Positions 21,957-32,379 are shown, counted from the first letter of the stretch. The stretch is DNA of 64,000 nt from Ypsolopha sequella (GCA_934047225.1 OW204001.1:13500201-13564200); one strand, 5' to 3'. The notes: a model not told the origin generated them from the sequence alone. Program-made: numbers and translations.

Positions 21957-23711
21957 ATGTCCAAGTCTCACAAGGCTGCGTTGGCGAAAGAGCTCCGCTG
22001 GTTTACAACCGTCCAGGGATTGCTATCTCGATCGGATCGTGACACTGCAATCCTAGAGAGAGCCGAGCGGATGAGTCAGCGGCTGGCTGACGCAGAGGCG
22101 GCTGTGGCAGCACTGGAGGAAATGGATGAGCCTATGGACGGGTATGTTACCGATTTAGCCCAGATAATGGGAATTTACGATGATATTACGGAGGCGGCCT
22201 CCATGATCAGGAAGCGACAATCGGGCGGCCCGGTTGTTAGCACACCTCGACCGGCAGATGGAGTGACGGGTAGGTTGCCGACTCTTCAACTCGCACATTT
22301 TAATGGGAGAATGGAAGAGTGGGTTTCTTTCAAAAATATGTTTACGTCATTAGTTGATTCTAGGGTAGACTTAACAAAGGGGCAAAAAATGGCATATTTG
22401 ATGTCAACTTTGGAGGGAGAGGCCAGGTCGCTCATCCAGCACCTCAGGGTGGAGGATGATCATTATGACATAGCGTGGGGCCTATTAAATGACAGGTATC
22501 AGAATATACGTTTGCTGGCGGATGCGCACGCGTCTCAATTGTTGACGTTGCCAAGAATCATCAACCGGGCACAGCTGAGGCAGCATTTACTGACTCCGGT
22601 TACCGTCGCATGTAATGCCTTAAAGACATTGGGATTACCAGTGGACGAGTGGTCTTTTCTTCTCGTTCACATTATTTTAGGTAAGTTGCCTTTGGACATC
22701 CGGTCTCGTTTTGAACGGGAGTCTGCGGAACGAGATGGTGATAACTTACCAAAGTTCACGGACCTGATGAAGTTTTTGGAGTACGAAGCCAGGGTGGTGG
22801 AGTCTTCACAGCCGGATCCAGGGCCATCTGGGGCACAGGTAGGGAAACCTGCTGGTTTCACAGGGCGTAGGGAACCACAAGGACCGCAGTCATCACGAGG
22901 ACGTGGTATGGCACGGCTTGCTGCAACAGTCGTTGTTCCTGGACAACCGGCTTGTCTGCAGTGTGGTCAGATGGGACATAGCTTGTTGCGCTGCATGGAG
23001 TGGCTACGTCTACATGTTACGGATAGACGGCGGCTGGTTAAGCGTAACGGATTGTGTTTCGGCTGTCTGGGAAACCATTTTGAGCGAGATTGCCCCCGGC
23101 CTCAGAGATGTAATATGTGTGGCGGGCCACATCATGTAATTTTATGTGCCAATGTTTCAGGAGCGGCTTCACCGGTGCCGCAGCATCGGCGCCCCACGGG
23201 CGGGGGTGCTTCAGGGAGAACTCCCCCCCCCTTGGACAACCGGAGAGGTGCTTCAGGGAGAACTCCTCCTCCCATAGTCCAGGGGAATCATCCTGCCGGA
23301 CGAAACTCCCCTCCGTCGGAACGGAGGAATGCGGCGCGAGGCGCGCCCCCTCACCAGGAGGTGAGTCATTTACCTGTGCGTGGTCCCGATGGGGGCCCTC
23401 TGCCTACGGGCTATCATGCATCTGGCCCTGTGGTGAATTGGGCCCCTACGGGCGGGGGTCAACTGGAGTTGTCTAGGGCTAGGCCCCCCCTTCCCGCGCC
23501 AGTTTCGGTACCTGCTGGCGTGGAACAGCGTGCTCAAACGGAGTTCCGGGGTTATTCACCGCCGTGTCATGAGTACCCGCGTTTGGAATACCACCCGCCG
23601 TACTTCGGGAGAGCCTCAGGCTACGCTCCCCCCAGGATGGGGTTATGCACGCGCCAGCCGTACAACGCGCAATGGATTAATCCTGCAGTCCAAAGGCGGG
23701 ATAATTCGTAA
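21957..23711 (+). CDS. BEL/Pao element 1 Gag (DUF1759-type)
   Basis: The 584-codon frame begins at ATG 21957 (GGCAAGATGT context). The N-terminal ~100 residues are helical and charged, likely coiled coil. The DUF1759-like capsid region starts near LPTLQLAHFNGRMEEWVSF and runs to about residue 280. Three cysteine-rich knuckles follow: CLQCGQMGHSLLRC (CCHC), CFGCLGNHFERDC and CNMCGGPHHVILC, the latter two with spacing variants. The C-terminal ~180 residues are proline, glycine and arginine rich, with GASGRTPPP twice. The frame ends at TAA (23709-23711), and pol continues in the same frame with no other stop, so Gag-Pol would arise by readthrough. The gene is more GC-rich than its surroundings, as is usual for a recently arrived element. 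Confidence 0.9.
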   Translation: MSKSHKAALAKELRWFTTVQGLLSRSDRDTAILERAERMSQRLADAEAAVAALEEMDEPMDGYVTDLAQIMGIYDDITEAASMIRKRQSGGPVVSTPRPADGVTGRLPTLQLAHFNGRMEEWVSFKNMFTSLVDSRVDLTKGQKMAYLMSTLEGEARSLIQHLRVEDDHYDIAWGLLNDRYQNIRLLADAHASQLLTLPRIINRAQLRQHLLTPVTVACNALKTLGLPVDEWSFLLVHIILGKLPLDIRSRFERESAERDGDNLPKFTDLMKFLEYEARVVESSQPDPGPSGAQVGKPAGFTGRREPQGPQSSRGRGMARLAATVVVPGQPACLQCGQMGHSLLRCMEWLRLHVTDRRRLVKRNGLCFGCLGNHFERDCPRPQRCNMCGGPHHVILCANVSGAASPVPQHRRPTGGGASGRTPPPLDNRRGASGRTPPPIVQGNHPAGRNSPPSERRNAARGAPPHQEVSHLPVRGPDGGPLPTGYHASGPVVNWAPTGGGQLELSRARPPLPAPVSVPAGVEQRAQTEFRGYSPPCHEYPRLEYHPPYFGRASGYAPPRMGLCTRQPYNAQWINPAVQRRDNS

Positions 23712-23751
23712 CTAGCTTGCACAGCTACGAGTACGGAACCGCGGACGGTTC
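23709..23751 (+). promoter_or_regulatory. Candidate stop-codon readthrough site, TAA CTA
   Basis: Gag ends at TAA (23709-23711) and the next codon is CTA, a 3' context known to favour readthrough. The frame stays open from here into pol. A small perfect hairpin GAACCG/CGGTTC with loop CGGA lies at 23736-23751, 24 nt after the stop; whether it helps is unknown. Confidence 0.6.
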
Positions 23752-26700
23752 TGTTGCCCACCGTGATGGCTCACGTCTGGGGCCCTAAGGGGGATCGGGT
23801 TAGGGTCCGGGCCCTCCTCGACTCGGGTAGTCAAGGATGCTTATTGAGCACACGAGTAGCGCAACAACTGGGATTAAACTTGGAAGTTTCGTCGGTACCG
23901 CTCCTAGGTATTGGTGGACTGGAGGTGAAACAGTCGTTAGGGCAAACACATTTCACCTTTTCATCGGTACGTTCCTCCACCATGAGAATTTCGACTGCAG
24001 CCATGGTTATGGACGAAATTGTCGGCTGGCAGCCTTCTTCGGACCTTCCACCGTCAATAATCTCGTGCACGTCAGGTTTGGATCTGGCAGACCCACGTTT
24101 TTATCATCCGTCCCCAGTCGATGTTCTCCTGGGTTCGGATGTGTTAGGATGGATCCTATTAGGTACTCAGAAGACTCTGGATCCCTCACCATTAGTGGCG
24201 GTTTCCACAATATTTGGGTTTTCTATAATGGGACCAGTCTTTGATGACTATGCTCCGGACGAGTTGAAAATCATAGCATCAGCATCTCTTGCGAAGACGA
24301 TGCAACAATTTTGGGAAATTGAGGAACCTCCCATGGTCTCTAGGGTGGACCCGGACCATGTAGAGTGCGAGGCATTTTTTCAAGCCAACACGACGAGGTT
24401 GAATTCCGGTCGTTTCATAACTAGGTTACCATTTACTGTATCTTCTCCTGTTCTAGGTCAATCAAGGTCACTGGCAGAGAAAAGATTGTTGTCCATGGAG
24501 CGGCGCATGCAGCGCGACCCTGTGCTTCGCGATAAATATATAGAATTTATGCGCGAATATGAAGCATTAGGTCACATGTCTCCGGCTCGAGTAGACTGGA
24601 CGTCCACTGAGCATTACTTTCTGCCTCACCATGCAGTATTGAAGGCTTCTTCGGGCAAACTGAGAACTGTGTTCGATGGTTCGGCCCCCACTTCTACTGG
24701 AGTCAATTTGAACCAATGTTTACATTCCGGTCCCAAGTTACACCGGGATGTTATTGACGTTATTTTAAATTTCAGGAGACACCAGGTGGTATTTGGAGCA
24801 GACATCAGGATGATGTTCCGGCAGACGGTTATTCACCCAGATGACAGGCGGTTTCAGCTGATTCTCTGGCGCGAACACCCGGATGATCCGGTAACCGTCT
24901 ACGAGCTCAACACCAACACATATGGTTTGAAATCCAGTCCATACATTGCTATTAGGTGCTTGTTGGAGTTGGCGGAGCAGGAACGAGCCCGCTTCCCCCG
25001 TGCGGCGGCCGCATTGGCACGAGATATCTATGTTGATGATGTGTGCACCGGGGCTCAAAATATTGAGGAGGCTCTCATATTACGGGACGAGTTAATTGCA
25101 ATTCTTGCCACGGGAGGTTATGAACTTAGGAAATGGCTTTCAAATGACCCTAAACTGTTGGAAGGTATTCCGGATGATCACCAACAGAATCCAAACTTAT
25201 TTGCGGATGTCGAGGATCCTAACATGATAGCAGTATTAGGAATGAAATACCAACCTGTCAATGATATTTTCACGTTTCAGGTGGAATTGGAGTCACAGAG
25301 GGTCTGGACTAAGAGGACGGTGCTGTCCACGGTAGCTCGCATGTTTGATCCAAACGGTTGGATTTGTCCAGTCATCTTCTTGGCCAAGTGTCTTCTGCAG
25401 CAGCTCTGGACTCTGGGAGTTTCGTGGGACGAGCCGCTCATCGGGCCTCCGTTGGACACCTGGCTGGATTTGATCACCTCGATGGAGGAAGTCAATCAGG
25501 TGGCTTTGCCTCGTCGAATTTTACCGCCAGGCAAGTGTCAGGTGAGTCTTCATGGGTTTTGCGATGCATCTGAGCGGGGGTACGCTGCAGCAGTGTATTT
25601 ACGGACGGTTGATACCGGAGGCCGGGTCAACGTCGTATTAATTTTAGCGAAAAGCAAGGTTGCACCCATTCGCACCCGTCTGACTATTCCAAAATTGGAG
25701 CTAAGCGGAGCCCATTTGTTATCCAGGCTGTTAAGCCATGTCTCTCGTGAATTGGCCCCTAATGTTGACATTCAGAATGTCTTTGCTTGGTCAGATAGTC
25801 AAGTGGCGCTGGCATGGCTGCGTGCCGCTCCACATACTTTGGAAATTTTTGTAGGAAACCGGGTTTCTCAGATTCAAAATGTAGGAATTAACATTATTTG
25901 GCGCCATGTTCCAGGTGATTGTAACCCAGCGGACTGTGCGTCTCGGGGTTGCACTGCTCCAGAACTGGTGTCTCATCCACTTTGGTGGAAACCAGAGTGG
26001 CTAGAAGGAGAGGAATCTTCGTGGCCTGTCCAGCAGGTGGACAGAACAGCCCAGATTTTGCCAGGGTTACGTGTTCACGCTCTGATCGTGGAACCGTCCT
26101 TGGATCCTGATTGGTTGCCTGGTCGATACAGCAGTCTGGATAAACTACTGGTAATTACTAGCTGGATGAAGCGTTTCATCCATAACTGTCGACATCCACA
26201 AAATAAACTTTTGTCCCCAGCCGTGAGTGCAGAGGAGCGTCGGAACGCGATGATACACTGGGTTCGTGTACTTCAAGCGGACCGCTTCAAGTCGGAACTT
26301 CAAATATTGCGTGAGGGTCGCGCCAAGCTGAAAGGAGCGGTCGCTAAATTGAATCCTTTCACAGACTCTGAAGGACTTTTGCGTGTTGGAGGCCGTCTTC
26401 GACAAGCCGACCTGCCATACGGAAGTCGTCATCCCTTGCTTTTACCTAAAGGTGGACCTTTGGTGAAGCTCTTGGTGTCAGACCGGCACATTCGCAATGC
26501 ACACGCGGGCTGTACTGCCCTGATGGCGATACTACAGCGAGAGTACTGGATTTTGTCTGCTCGCCGAGTAATTCGTAATGTGCTTTTTAGTTGTTTTCCT
26601 TGTTACAGGATTAAGGCTTCTCTCATGCAGCCGCAAATGGGTGACCTGCCTGCAGACCGGGTCAACCCTTCCAGACCTTTTGACGGAGTTGGTACCGACA

Positions 26701-27587
26701 TGGCGGGACCATTCTCGGTCAAAACATCCACCGTTCGCAACGCTCGGGTTGTCAAAGCATACCTATGTGTATTTGTGTGCTTGGCCACCAAGGCTGTCCA
26801 CTTGGAAGTGGTTTCAGCTTTGTCTACTGAGGCCTTCGTCGCCGCGTTGGACCGTTTCGTGTCGCGTAGAGGTCTACCTTCACTTGTTCGCTCCGACAAC
26901 GGCACAAACTACAAAGGTACTGCTAACTATCTAAAAGATATTGATAAATTTTTTGTAAATAACTATGCTAGTTTAAGTCAAGTCTTCGCCCGGAAAGGGG
27001 TAACTTGGCGGTTCAGTCCTCCAAATTGCCCTCACTGGGGGGGGATTTTTGAAGCTGCCGTCAAGTCGGCGAAGACCCACCTCCGCCGCGTTATTGGGGA
27101 AACAGTTTTAACTTTTGAGGAGCTTGCCACTGTATTTTGTAAAGTGGAAGCGGTCCTAAATTCTCGTCCTCTCTGTCCCCTGTCTTCTGATCCAAACGAC
27201 CTCGAGGTCCTCACTCCTGGCCATTTTTTGATTGGGCAGCCGCTCACTGCCTTGCCGGAATACCCATGGAAGGGAGAACATACGACACGGTTGTCGCGTT
27301 TTCAAATGTTGCAACAAATGGGCCAGGACTTCTGGAATCGATGGTCGGTTGAGTATCTGCATCTGTTGCAGCAAAGGGTGAAGTGGACAGACAGGACTGA
27401 GCCTCCTAGGGAAGGAGATTTAGTTCTTTTAAAGGATATGAATTTGCCATCCTTGTTCTGGCGCCGGGGCCGTATATTAAAGTTGATTTTTGGCGGAGAC
27501 GGAACTCCACGCGTCGCAGAGGTGTTGGTCGAAGGTTCGATTTTGCGACGAGCCATGACAACTCTCTCCCGTCTCCCGGTTGTATGA
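23712..27587 (+). CDS. BEL/Pao element 1 Pol polyprotein
   Basis: The frame is open from the codon after the gag TAA to 27587; the first in-frame ATG is at 23766. Residues below are counted from the TTG at 23754. The protease has ALLDSGSQ with D23. The reverse transcriptase has YVDD at 426-429 and the conserved VFDGSAPTSTGVNLN and TYGLKSSPY blocks. RNase H has HGFCDASERGYAAAVYL and AWSDSQVALAWL. The integrase has a zinc-binding region (AHAGCTALMAILQREYW to CFPC) and the catalytic triad D982, D1048, E1100. The order protease-RT-RNase H-integrase with the Pao-type CDAS and KLELS motifs supports BEL/Pao. All catalytic residues are present and there are no internal stops, so the protein looks functional. 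The lack of an ATG near its start and the shared frame with gag favour expression as Gag-Pol. Confidence 0.95.
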   Translation, partial: LACTATSTEPRTVLLPTVMAHVWGPKGDRVRVRALLDSGSQGCLLSTRVAQQLGLNLEVSSVPLLGIGGLEVKQSLGQTHFTFSSVRSSTMRISTAAMVMDEIVGWQPSSDLPPSIISCTSGLDLADPRFYHPSPVDVLLGSDVLGWILLGTQKTLDPSPLVAVSTIFGFSIMGPVFDDYAPDELKIIASASLAKTMQQFWEIEEPPMVSRVDPDHVECEAFFQANTTRLNSGRFITRLPFTVSSPVLGQSRSLAEKRLLSMERRMQRDPVLRDKYIEFMREYEALGHMSPARVDWTSTEHYFLPHHAVLKASSGKLRTVFDGSAPTSTGVNLNQCLHSGPKLHRDVIDVILNFRRHQVVFGADIRMMFRQTVIHPDDRRFQLILWREHPDDPVTVYELNTNTYGLKSSPYIAIRCLLELAEQERARFPRAAAALARDIYVDDVCTGAQNIEEALILRDELIAILATGGYELRKWLSNDPKLLEGIPDDHQQNPNLFADVEDPNMIAVLGMKYQPVNDIFTFQVELESQRVWTKRTVLSTVARMFDPNGWICPVIFLAKCLLQQLWTLGVSWDEPLIGPPLDTWLDLITSMEEVNQVALPRRILPPGKCQVSLHGFCDASERGYAAAVYLRTVDTGGRVNVVLILAKSKVAPIRTRLTIPKLELSGAHLLSRLLSHVSRELAPNVDIQNVFAWSDSQVALAWLRAAPHTLEIFVGNRVSQIQNVGINIIWRHVPGDCNPADCASRGCTAPELVSHPLWWKPEWLEGEESSWPVQQVDRTAQILPGLRVHALIVEPSLDPDWLPGRYSSLDKLLVITSWMKRFIHNCRHPQNKLLSPAVSAEERRNAMIHWVRVLQADRFKSELQILREGRAKLKGAVAKLNPFTDSEGLLRVGGRLRQADLPYGSRHPLLLPKGGPLVKLLVSDRHIRNAHAGCTALMAILQREYWILSARRVIRNVLFSCFPCYRIKASLMQPQMGDLPADRVNPSRPFDGVGTDMAGPFSVKTSTVRNARVVKAYLCVFVCLATKAVHLEVVSALSTEAFVAALDRFVSRRGLPSLVRSDNGTNYKGTANYLKDIDKFFVNNYASLSQVFARKGVTWRFSPPNCPHWGGIFEAAVKSAKTHLRRVIGETVLTFEELATVFCKVEAVLNSRPLCPLSSDPNDLEVLTPGHFLIGQPLTALPEYPWKGEHTTRLSRFQMLQQMGQDFWNRWSVEYLHLLQQRVKWTDRTEPPREGDLVLLKDMNLPSLFWRRGRILKLIFGGDGTPRVAEVLVEGSILRRAMTTLSRLPVV

Positions 27588-27623
27588 GCTAGCGGTCTGA
27601 ATACTCCGCCCGGAGCGGGGGGA
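27588..27623 (+). promoter_or_regulatory. Polypurine tract region of BEL/Pao element 1
   Basis: The G-rich stretch GGAGCGGGGGGA (27612-27623) directly abuts the 3' LTR. This is where a polypurine tract priming plus-strand DNA synthesis is expected. Confidence 0.7.
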
Positions 27624-28202
27624 TGTTATGAATAAAATGTATATTTTTAGAACGCATCTGTTGAGTGTTCGGTCAACGTTTTTGTTTTTTGTGTGTGGTA
27701 ACACTGCGCTCTCTTTCCTGGTCGCCATTCCGATGATCGGAAGTGCTTTCTCCCAATATTTGTTAAATTAATTATAACTCCTTAAATATCAGGTGCGGAC
27801 ATCTTAAAAAACATTAGTTACTCAAGATATCACATTATTTTGGTGTGAAGACCATTTGAAGTGTATTCCCTTTGTGTTTGTGACATAACCTGTGTCCACG
27901 CGGCTTCCGACAAGCGGACTTGTCATTTACCATTTTTTCTGGGTTTTGGATGCATCCCGGGGTAGGAGGTTTGTGTGTAGATTCATCGGGGAGGTGAAAC
28001 AACGTGCCACAGCACCGGAACATCTTGGAGGCCACGTGCAAAAGGGTCTTCGTGCAAGGATCAGCAGATGACGTCATCTTACAACTGTCTGGTAGGAAGT
28101 TTTGCATATATTTTTTATAGAATATAAGATATTTTTAGAGTATAGATCTGGGACAGCTAATGGGCCCCTGTTCCAGGTGCTAATATCGCCCTTTAATAAA
28201 CA
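27624..28202 (+). repeat. 3' LTR of BEL/Pao element 1
   Basis: This 579-bp copy of the 5' LTR runs from TGTTATGAATAAAATG to TTTAATAAACA. It has one extra A in GTGCAAAAGGGTC and C in place of T in GACATAACCTG. It is followed by ACCAC, the right copy of the target duplication. Confidence 0.95.
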
Positions 28203-28803
28203 ACCACATTTATGGATAAATTACAATAAATTTATTTGACTTGAAAACTCAGTGTAAATTATTTACTAGAACAGGTAACAATTTTTAATGATAGATATGG
28301 AAAGTAATAGGCTACTAAATATTGAAATGCACTTACCTGCAGGTCCTACCTAACTATGTATAAGGAAATTAGGTTAGGGATAGGATAATATACACACACA
28401 AATAAAACAGGTAATACACAAAAAGTGTGTAAATACTTTATTCCTTTATTAAAATTTATAGGACATTAATTTCACAAATTAAGGGTACCCATAAAGACAA
28501 AAATATTCTTCGTGGAAAAATTTGGTTCCTTTCGACAGCTTGGTATTGGGGTTCCTTAGAAGAGAAAACGCTGCCTGAAAACAAACAAAATTTAGTAGGT
28601 TGGAAAATTAGTCTACGAAAGCGTAGACACCACCGTCGAATTGAGAAAAAAAATGTTAAAGTACAGCAAGTAATATTCAGAAAACCGTACTTACCTTTTG
28701 TTCGGGCGCCATGTTTGTAGCGTTATTTTTTAAAAATAATTTTATGTTTTTAGCCACTACATATTCACGAACGTAATTTCGACCTAAATTTGGACTGCCA
28801 CCA
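28203..28803 (-). other. Gypsy-type leader, distal part, with primer-binding site
   Basis: This is the remainder of the gypsy-type 5' untranslated leader, separated from gag by the BEL/Pao insertion. On the minus strand the LTR is followed at once by TGGTGGCAGTCCA (28803-28791), a good primer-binding-site candidate because it starts TGG. I could not assign it to a tRNA. No coding sequence is supported; the short frame at 28677-28922 is chance. Confidence 0.75.
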
Positions 28804-29720
28804 GGCAAGCCTGGTGACAGCCAAAAAAAGAGGTAAACCTGGATGAATAAACCGTATAATTTATCTTTAAATGCACAAAAATAACAAAACCGAAGTAAGA
28901 AAAATATGGTACAAAAGAACAATAATATCAGAAGAGTATCGGTACAAAGGAACTTATTAGATCAAAAAAATTATTATGCCTAATTCCACTTATTTAGGAT
29001 TTTGATTTCCTTTTAGCTTGAACGACGCATTTATTCATAAAATAATGGATTTTAAATTTGGTTGTCGACACTAGCTTATAGGATCCTTTAAACTAAGATT
29101 TCACGGAAGTTTTGATAACTCCTAATTCGAAAGAAAACGTAATATTAAGGTGTTACGAGCAATCGTTATCTAGCTTTACACTAAGGAATAAAAATAATTG
29201 ATGCTGAATATTAGGCTACAGATACTAAAAACCTGGTAAGGGTCTTTTCGTGACTTTGGGTGTTTCCGGTGTTCCCGGGAGCAGTCGATGAAGCTTGGCG
29301 ATTTCAATTTTAATATCGGAAGCTTTAGCTCACCAGGGACGTGGTCCTTACATCAGGCCTCAATAGGTACAACCGTACGAGATGGCGGATGGAATTCAAG
29401 TAGAAATGAATAATCAAACTGGGGAGAACCAGAACCCTTAGAAAATCCCGAAGGGTCGCAGGAAATGCAGAAAAACTGGCTTACACAATGCTCAGAGCAA
29501 ATGCGCTCTGTTTCTATTTTTCAAATACCAAATTTGTTATTTTGTAAAAGATTTATCCTTCCTCTGTCACGATCTTCTTTGATCTCTGAGAAAAATAACA
29601 AAAAAATCTGACAAGATCATTCTAAATATTCGAATTCGAAAATTCAGAAAAGCAGCCAACGATAAAGAAAGACTAAAAATATATAAAAAGGTTGAATATT
29701 TGTAGCGAATGCTACAATAT
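28804..29720 (-). repeat. 5' LTR of minus-strand gypsy-type element
   Basis: This 917-bp copy of 14621-15537, with one visible difference, is the promoter-side LTR because gag and pol lie to its left on the minus strand. The sequence beyond 29720 reads ACATCC, which does not match the TTACGAA before 14621, so no clean target duplication is seen. Confidence 0.9.
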
Positions 29721-30152
29721 ACATCCATAGCTTGTGTACATAATGTGTATGAGTGTACATTAGAATAATAATAGTATGATAACTATGGTGAACATCCATG
29801 GCCTTATTCCAATTACTACTGCGCTAATTTAACCAGGTAGGTGCAGAATTAGATAAGCCTTCCGGAAAAAAATACCTTTCAAAGGAACCCCCACAAATTG
29901 GGTGTACAATATATATATATATTATTTAAAAAATGTATAAGTCACAGGAAAAAACTTTTAGAAGTAAAAATTAGTACGAATAAAAAGAAAATGCAAAAAA
30001 CAAGACTGCCTTTTTTGAAACATGATGTTCCCTTGCAAGACTAGGTCGTTACTAGCACTATTATCGATAAATGACATAATCACAGACACTTAGTCTTTGA
30101 ATAAGGAAAATATTGTTCTGAGGACTTAGTGGTCTGTGGCCATAAACACGGT
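29721..30152. other. Non-genic region
   Basis: Flanking DNA of the gypsy-type element. A (TA)n run lies at about 29908-29922. No gene or RNA is recognised. Confidence 0.5.
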
Positions 30153-30471
30153 GTTTTTTAGGGTTCCGTGTCCAAAGGGTAACCAACGGGACCCTATTAC
30201 TAAGACTCCGCTGTCCGTCTATCTGTCTGTCCGTCTTTCACCAGGCTGTATCTCATGAGTCATGAACCGTGATAGTTAGACAGTTGAAATTTTCACAGAT
30301 GATGTATTTCTGTTGCCGCTATAACAACGAATACTAAAAAACAGAATAAAATAAATATTTATTTAAATATTATCATACTACAGACATGTTTTTTTTGCCG
30401 TTTTTGTAGATAATGGTACGGAACCCTTCGTGCGCGAGTCCAACCCGCACTTGGCCGGTTGTTTTTTTTTT
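30153..30471 (+). repeat. Near full-length lepidopteran SINE-like repeat (GGGTTCCGTA family)
   Basis: It starts TTTTTTAGGGTTCCGTG and passes through GGACCCTATTACTAAGACTC, CTGTCCGTC, CAGTTGAAATTTTCACAGAT and GAATACTAAAAAACAGAATA. It ends with GAACCCTTCGTGCGCGAGTC, CGCACTTGGCCGGTT and a T-rich tail. This is a very common dispersed repeat in moth and butterfly genomes. It matches partial copies near 8030-8175 and inverted ones near 35700-35870, 37900-38090 and 44165-44345. I recognise the family but not a verified name. Confidence 0.8.
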
Positions 30472-32379
30472 GCAAAATGGCTAAGGCTAAGGCCTAAGGT
30501 TAACCATTTTTCTAAACGCTTTGAAAATAGTTTTATTTTCTCCAAAATCGATGATTAGAGGCCTTTGTGCAAATTTCTCTTAAATAATAAATATCTTAAT
30601 ATTTAGGTTTTACCATACTGCCTCATCTATCTAAGTCACTAAGTATTTTTCTATCTCATGAAGTTTAGCTTTTCCTCATACACCATCTCAATGCACTACC
30701 CTGTAAAACCGAGCTTTTACAAAGTTTTTGCGCGTACTGTGAAAAGTTTATCCAAGTGTGCTATTGATTCTGCCAATGCCGTCAACTTTGAACATGAGCA
30801 AACAAAACAACATTAAAGTTACGATAAGTGAATTTGATTGGACTTACTTACTTATGAAATACACACAAATAAAGCAATGTTGAATGGTTGTGATTGTCGG
30901 CACTCCGTGGAACTTATTACACAACTTTGTTGTAATTAAACACTTGAACTTGTCCACAAAACGTTTTGTTGACAAGTAGAAGTATTTTATTACAACAAAG
31001 ACAAATAAAGCAGTCCCATTTTATTTACATAGCACCAAGTATCGGGATACTGAGCCGATGGAAATAATTTAGGGTGATCGGTTACCAGTTGCATCGGGAC
31101 ACTGAGCCAATAGGAATAATACGCTCGCGGTTTTGCAATTGGAAAATGCCTGCCGTTTGTCAAAATGACCTCGTCAATTTCTAAAAAGCCGAAATCGAAC
31201 TCTTTTATCAAAAAATGGAAACTAGGTGAGACGACGAGTGGAGCGCGGGGGAGCGTGTTAGGTTAACATGTAAGTACCTATATATATTGGGAGTCGAGCG
31301 AAGCGGAGCGGAGCAAGGCAACCCTCAATATTTCTAACAGAATTACTAATATGCCGAGGCAAATAAGAAAATGCCGAAGTCTACTATTTGACAAAGATTC
31401 GTCAAATAGCAAAATAGCGAACGTTTAGAACTATTTGCCTGCGACAGATACACATACCCGGCCACGCAATGTTTTGCGAAAAAAAGTTTCATGTATGAGA
31501 CACTGGCCAGTTATAATTTATTTTGAAAGTACAATTATTTAAAATAAAAATAAAACGTTCCAACTTCCAAATTTGACTACACATTTTTTACGAACTAAAT
31601 TGAACTATCATGTCTCACGTCGGGAACATTTTTGCGCGATGATTTTTTACGATTTCAAATATCGCCTAAAGCCGGATGAATCGTATAATATAGGTAGATT
31701 TCAAATGGAAATTATGAATAAAAGCGCTTCTTAAACATACGGGTAAAGCTGGAATATTAAATTAAAGGACGCTTATCCAAATTTTGTCTCTTTTCTGATT
31801 CATTTTAAACCATGAAATTGTGATATTCTATATCTAAAAAATATATCTTATATAGATACATTCTTTCTGCAGATGTTTTGCGCTTCAAAACGCAATACGT
31901 TATACATCGCTCGATCGAAAAAAAAAACGAAACTTGGTCGATTTGGTAAAAACGTTTTTTGTTTTGATGACTGTTACAGAAGGAAACGTGCTAGCACTGG
32001 AAAATTTAATTCAAGAGTGTAGGCGAATTACGTATGATTTGGATCGGGAAGCATTCGAGATCCTAACACACCTCTTTCGCCTTTTGCAGATCCATCAATA
32101 TAGTCACACAAGCTCTTCTATTCCGGGTCCTTTTAACGTTACCTTTCTTCAATATGTTAGTTGATAATAGTATTTCTATTCTTATTTTGAGAGTATTTCA
32201 GAGCTTTTCCTGTAATCACAGACTGCGAGAGACATAATTGGATCTATGGCTTAACCCAAGTTAAGCTTTGATTGGATTCACATTTCATTTTGACCTTTGA
32301 GTCCGCCAATTTTCTAGCACTACTGAGCGTTGGTTGTCACCCTTATATAACCACTATACCTACAGCCGTATAATATACG
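30472..32379. other. Non-genic region with dispersed repeat words
   Basis: At about 31225-31370 there is a block with GACGAGTGGAGCGCGG and GAGTCGAGCGAAGCGGAGCG, shared with 6340-6490 and, inverted, 42635-42735. At about 32060-32160 there is a CTAACACACCTCTTTCGC ... CTTCAATATG block also seen at about 53845-53905. No coding exon is supported. Confidence 0.5.

Larger units (their letters stand above)
20757..28202 (+). mobile_element. Complete BEL/Pao LTR retrotransposon, nested in the gypsy-type element
   Basis: A full 7446-bp element has LTRs at 20757-21334 and 27624-28202, intact gag and pol on the plus strand, and a perfect 5-bp target duplication ACCAC (20752-20756 and 28203-28207). Both LTRs run TG...CA. 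The domain order protease, RT, RNase H, integrase with a DUF1759-type Gag is that of BEL/Pao. It sits in the leader of the minus-strand gypsy-type element, so it arrived later. The two LTRs differ at only a couple of positions that I can see (one T/C and one extra A), pointing to a recent insertion. Confidence 0.95.
14621..29720 (-). mobile_element. Ty3/gypsy-type LTR retrotransposon, interrupted by BEL/Pao
   Basis: The whole element spans 15.1 kb here, or about 7.65 kb once the 7446-bp BEL/Pao insert and its 5-bp duplication are subtracted. Order on the minus strand is LTR, leader with primer-binding site, gag, pol, 3' UTR, LTR. Gag and Pol frames are intact and the LTRs are nearly identical, so it was young and probably competent when the BEL/Pao element landed in its leader. 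Target duplication is not evident. Confidence 0.9.

Noticed and set aside
23831..27728. Numerous antisense and out-of-frame open frames in the BEL/Pao pol
   Set aside because: Shadows of the GC-rich pol gene; none has independent support.
31934..32164. A 76-codon host exon
   Set aside because: Part of it (CACCTCTTTCGC to CTTCAATATG) recurs at 53845-53905 as dispersed repeat; no splice sites of note.
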